Positions 6,625 through 7,848 of a stretch of DNA of 7,848 nucleotides are shown here, in pieces. The DNA is from Desulfurococcales archaeon. GTDB lineage: Archaea > Thermoproteota > Thermoprotei_A > Sulfolobales > Ignicoccaceae. Positions within the stretch are counted from its first letter, which is position 1. The number at the start of each line of letters is the position of its first letter. A program made the translations under genes and the position numbers. The stretch covers positions 1 to 7,848 of the forward strand of contig WAOJ01000009.1 of assembly GCA_015521275.1 (NCBI GenBank). Reading direction: 5' to 3'. Under the pieces are notes generated by a model, which saw only the letters and a list, made by a program, of their open reading frames with translations, was not told where the DNA came from and did no database searches.

Positions 6625-6802
6625 GTTTCCATTGGAGGACGTAAGCGCAACTATTTAGATTTCCCGAAGCAACCCCCATGTGTCCGGAATCGCCGAAAGC
6701 AATACCATATACTGAGCTCCTAACTTTGTAACTCCATAGCAATGTTAAGCTCAATGCCTTGAGCAAGGTTAAGCTGAGCAAAAGCAGAGCCAAGGTCCTC
6801 AT
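6599..6802 (-). CDS. Signal peptide and first half-blade of the frameshifted exported propeller protein
   Basis: A 67-residue frame starting with ATG at 6802. Residues 2-22 (RTLALLLLSLTLLKALSLTLL) form a signal peptide with one basic residue and a long leucine core. WSYKVRSSVYGIAFGDSG then begins a beta-propeller: WSYKV is probably the closing strand of the last blade, and VYGIAF the inner strand of blade 1. After GVASGNLN the reading becomes unlike a propeller and ends at TAG (6599-6601). Moving to the frame of the downstream 469-residue reading at this point gives [15 protein letters not shown], a perfect end for blade 1. The two frames together would encode 528 residues (5215-6802). This frame alone would yield an exported stub without a domain. 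Confidence 0.7.
   Translation of the reverse strand: MRTLALLLLSLTLLKALSLTLLWSYKVRSSVYGIAFGDSGHMGVASGNLNSCAYVLQWKLAEQGLWK
6654..6656 (-). other. Probable one-base frameshift site in the exported propeller gene
   Basis: The minus strand reads GGA AAT CTA AAT AGT here. Removing one A from the AAA run (TTT at 6654-6656 on the plus strand) gives GGA AAT CTA ATA GTT GCG CTT, which continues the blade as GNLIVALT and joins the two frames into one 528-residue protein. The alternative frame has a TAA at this run, so the crossover must be at or just after it. Whether it is a true mutation, phase variation, recoding or a sequencing error cannot be told from one sequence. Confidence 0.75.
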
Positions 6803-6872
6803 TTTCTAAGCCCGGTAACAATTCGAAAGGAGAGGTTAAGATGGTTCCGATACTTTGCAAAAATCCCTCGCA

Positions 6873-6880
6873 GCTTTAAA
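6873..6880 (+). promoter_or_regulatory. Candidate box A (TATA) for the PaREP1 gene
   Basis: GCTTTAAA is a good archaeal box A. It predicts a transcript start near 6903, after the ATG codons at 6880 and 6883, so those cannot be the translation start. It lies in the 77-base divergent gap between the exported propeller gene (starting at 6802, minus) and this gene; the minus-strand gene has only a weak candidate (ATCTTAACC, about 6836-6844). Confidence 0.55.
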
Positions 6881-6907
6881 TGATGTCTTATCCCTCGAGT
6901 TCCGATT

Positions 6908-6912
6908 GGAGG
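6908..6912 (+). promoter_or_regulatory. Ribosome binding site deciding the PaREP1 start
   Basis: GGAGG lies nine bases before the GTG at 6922. Together with the box A at 6873-6880 it fixes the start at 6922 rather than at the upstream in-frame ATG codons (6880, 6883). Confidence 0.65.
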
Positions 6913-6921
6913 ATCAAAGTC

Positions 6922-7395
6922 GTGATCGTATTGAAGGATTCCATTGCCAAGAGACTCGAAGAGGAAGCCAGAAAGCACGACATGACCCCTGAAGAATACC
7001 TCCTTGAACTCTTAACCAAAGACTTAGATCCTCAAGAAAAGGCTAAGGAGTACTTGAAAACGGCCGAAGAACTCCTAAGACAAGCCAAAGAAGAACTGGA
7101 GAGAGGCGACTTCAGACAAGCAGCTGAAAAGCTATGGGGCTCAGCAGCTCTAGCAGTTAAGGCTTATGCATATTGGAAAGATGGTAAGAGGCTAGCCTCT
7201 CATGGCGAACTTTGGAAGTACAAGAACAAGTTAATGAGAGATCTGGGGGAGTGGGTCTACGAGGCTTGGATGGTCGCCAGTGGCATGCACGTCTGCTTCT
7301 ACGAAGGATGGTGTGATAAGGAGGACGTGGAGAGGGCTACGAAGTGGGTCGAAAGGTTGGTAAGAGGGGTAGCAAAGTCCATCGAATCCTCTTAG
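6922..7395 (+). CDS. PaREP1 family protein
   Basis: A 157-residue soluble protein of the archaeal PaREP1 family, helical proteins often present as many copies per crenarchaeal genome; their function is unknown and they are commonly placed near the HEPN fold. Residues 1-34 (MIVLKDSIAKRLEEEARKHD onward, MTPEEYLLELLTKDLDP) form the usual N-terminal strand-helix region. Residues 40-83 are the family core, with repeated-looking helices (EYLKTAEELLRQAKEELERG, then AAEKLWGSAALAVKAYAY). SHGELWKYKNKL (93-104) and GMHVCFYEGWCDKEDVERA (121-139) are further family-like signatures. The start at GTG 6922 is supported by GGAGG nine bases upstream and by a box A placed correctly; the longer reading from 6880 adds 14 residues with no family resemblance. 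A degenerate copy of its first third follows at 7443. Confidence 0.88.
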   Translation: MIVLKDSIAKRLEEEARKHDMTPEEYLLELLTKDLDPQEKAKEYLKTAEELLRQAKEELERGDFRQAAEKLWGSAALAVKAYAYWKDGKRLASHGELWKYKNKLMRDLGEWVYEAWMVASGMHVCFYEGWCDKEDVERATKWVERLVRGVAKSIESS

Positions 7396-7442
7396 ATCAT
7401 CCTACGCAACTTTGATGTACTTAGCGATCAAGTGATTCTACA

Positions 7443-7660
7443 TTGAACCTAGAGACGATAAGGGTTTCCAAGAGCCTAGTCGAGAGACTGAAGAAAGGAA
7501 ACGGAGAAGCAATGACATAACCTCGGATGAGTACTTGATTGAACACTTAACTCAAGACCTCGATCCTCAAGAAAAGGCAAAAGTACACGTCAAAACTTCT
7601 AGGGAGCTCCTTGAAGAAGCTAAAGAGGGACTCTAAAAAGGAAACGTTTGTAAAGAGACG
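7443..7660 (+). pseudogene. Degenerate truncated second copy of the PaREP1 gene
   Basis: Reading from TTG at 7443 gives ETIRVSKSLVERLKK, matching the start of the intact PaREP1 protein. The frame then breaks between about 7485 and 7510; the original frame meets TAA at 7518. The next frame continues the homology: NDITSDEYLIEHLTQDLDPQ, then EKAKVHVKTSRELLEEAKEGL. About 27 of 44 residues equal those of the intact copy. This frame ends in TAA at 7634, and the following KGNVCKE still resembles ERGDFRQ of the intact copy. Beyond 7660 I see no homology, so the rest of the domain is missing. A 17-base stretch is identical between the copies (7027-7043 and 7562-7578). The defects are one frameshift, one stop and a deleted C-terminal two thirds, so this is a local duplicate in decay. 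Confidence 0.8.
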
Positions 7661-7671
7661 GATACCTCGAT

Positions 7672-7710
7672 TATTATTAATCTAAAAATAATTGATCGAG
7701 AGCAAGGTGG
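7672..7710 (+). promoter_or_regulatory. Promoter and ribosome binding site of the last gene
   Basis: TATTATTAA (7672-7680) or TAAAAATA (7683-7690) can serve as box A. The first places the transcript start near 7702, leaving a 15-base leader that includes GGTGG (7706-7710), six bases before the ATG at 7717. The second would give an almost leaderless mRNA without that motif. Confidence 0.4.
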
Positions 7711-7716
7711 GCTTAG

Positions 7717-7848
7717 ATGAGCTTACTCGATAAAGCAAAGGAAAGGCTCGAAGAGCCTTTAAGTGAGAAAAATTTCCTCGAGAAGAAGCTTGAGGATTCC
7801 ATCTACGAAGCTTACTTAGCCAAGAAGCTAATGGAAGACGGTCTGATC
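7717..7848 (+). CDS. N-terminal 44 residues of a helical protein, possibly PaREP1-related, cut by the right edge
   Basis: An ATG at 7717, six bases after GGTGG, opens a frame that is uninterrupted to the right edge. The product starts MSLLDKAKERLEEPLSEKNF, and then reads LEKKLEDSIYEAYLAKKLM followed by EDGLI. It is a charged, entirely helical-looking sequence without signal peptide or membrane segment. The stretch EAYLAKKLMEDGLI resembles the first core helix of a second PaREP1/PaREP8-like type, where an 'AYLA..(F/L)(L/M)E.GL' pattern normally precedes an 'AAGKAF.AW' helix; that helix would lie just beyond the window, so this is only a suggestion. Its position directly after an intact and a decayed PaREP1 copy fits, but proves nothing. 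Confidence 0.65.
   Translation, partial: MSLLDKAKERLEEPLSEKNFLEKKLEDSIYEAYLAKKLMEDGLI

Noticed and set aside
7400..7848. CRISPR or other regular repeat array at the right end
   Set aside because: The only repetition is the PaREP1 gene homology between two copies; there is no regularly spaced short repeat.

Overview
The window looks like a piece of a hyperthermophilic Thermoproteota (crenarchaeal) chromosome. Desulfurococcales, and Ignicoccus in particular, is my best guess from family content, but nothing here proves the genus. The signs are a crenarchaeal-type PdxS with an N-terminal helical extension, a DUF505-like multi-winged-helix protein, PaREP1-family proteins, AGG-dominated arginine codons, many TTG and GTG starts, and archaeal A/T-rich box A elements about 26 bases upstream of several genes. 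There is no sign of rRNA, tRNA or CRISPR.

Layout. Positions 1-995 (minus strand) hold a rhomboid intramembrane protease followed by the start of a small membrane protein that runs off the left edge. A 97-base divergent promoter region separates these from a 596-residue DUF505-like protein (1093-2883, plus). Then comes a 316-base AT-rich gap (2884-3199) with no convincing gene, but with a series of short inverted repeats flanked by a box A-like element and T-runs. A small basic protein of unknown function (3200-3511, plus) ends two bases from the end of pdxT, which is read convergently. On the minus strand, pdxS (4109-5182) and pdxT (3514-4107) are separated by one base and encode the two subunits of the PLP synthase that makes vitamin B6 without deoxyxylulose phosphate. 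Upstream of them on the same strand (5215-6802) is an exported protein: signal peptide, seven-bladed beta-propeller, Thr-rich linker and an alpha-helical C-terminal domain. As sequenced, this gene is split by a one-base frameshift in blade 1.

The right part (6880-7848, plus) is a PaREP1 neighbourhood. It has one intact PaREP1 gene, a clearly degenerate second copy with a frameshift and a stop, and a third open gene cut by the right edge that may belong to a related family.

The only confidently connected pathway is pdxS-pdxT. The most interesting items are the frameshifted secreted propeller, the structured intergenic stretch at 2890-3180, the internal repeats of the DUF505-like protein, and the decaying PaREP1 tandem copy.
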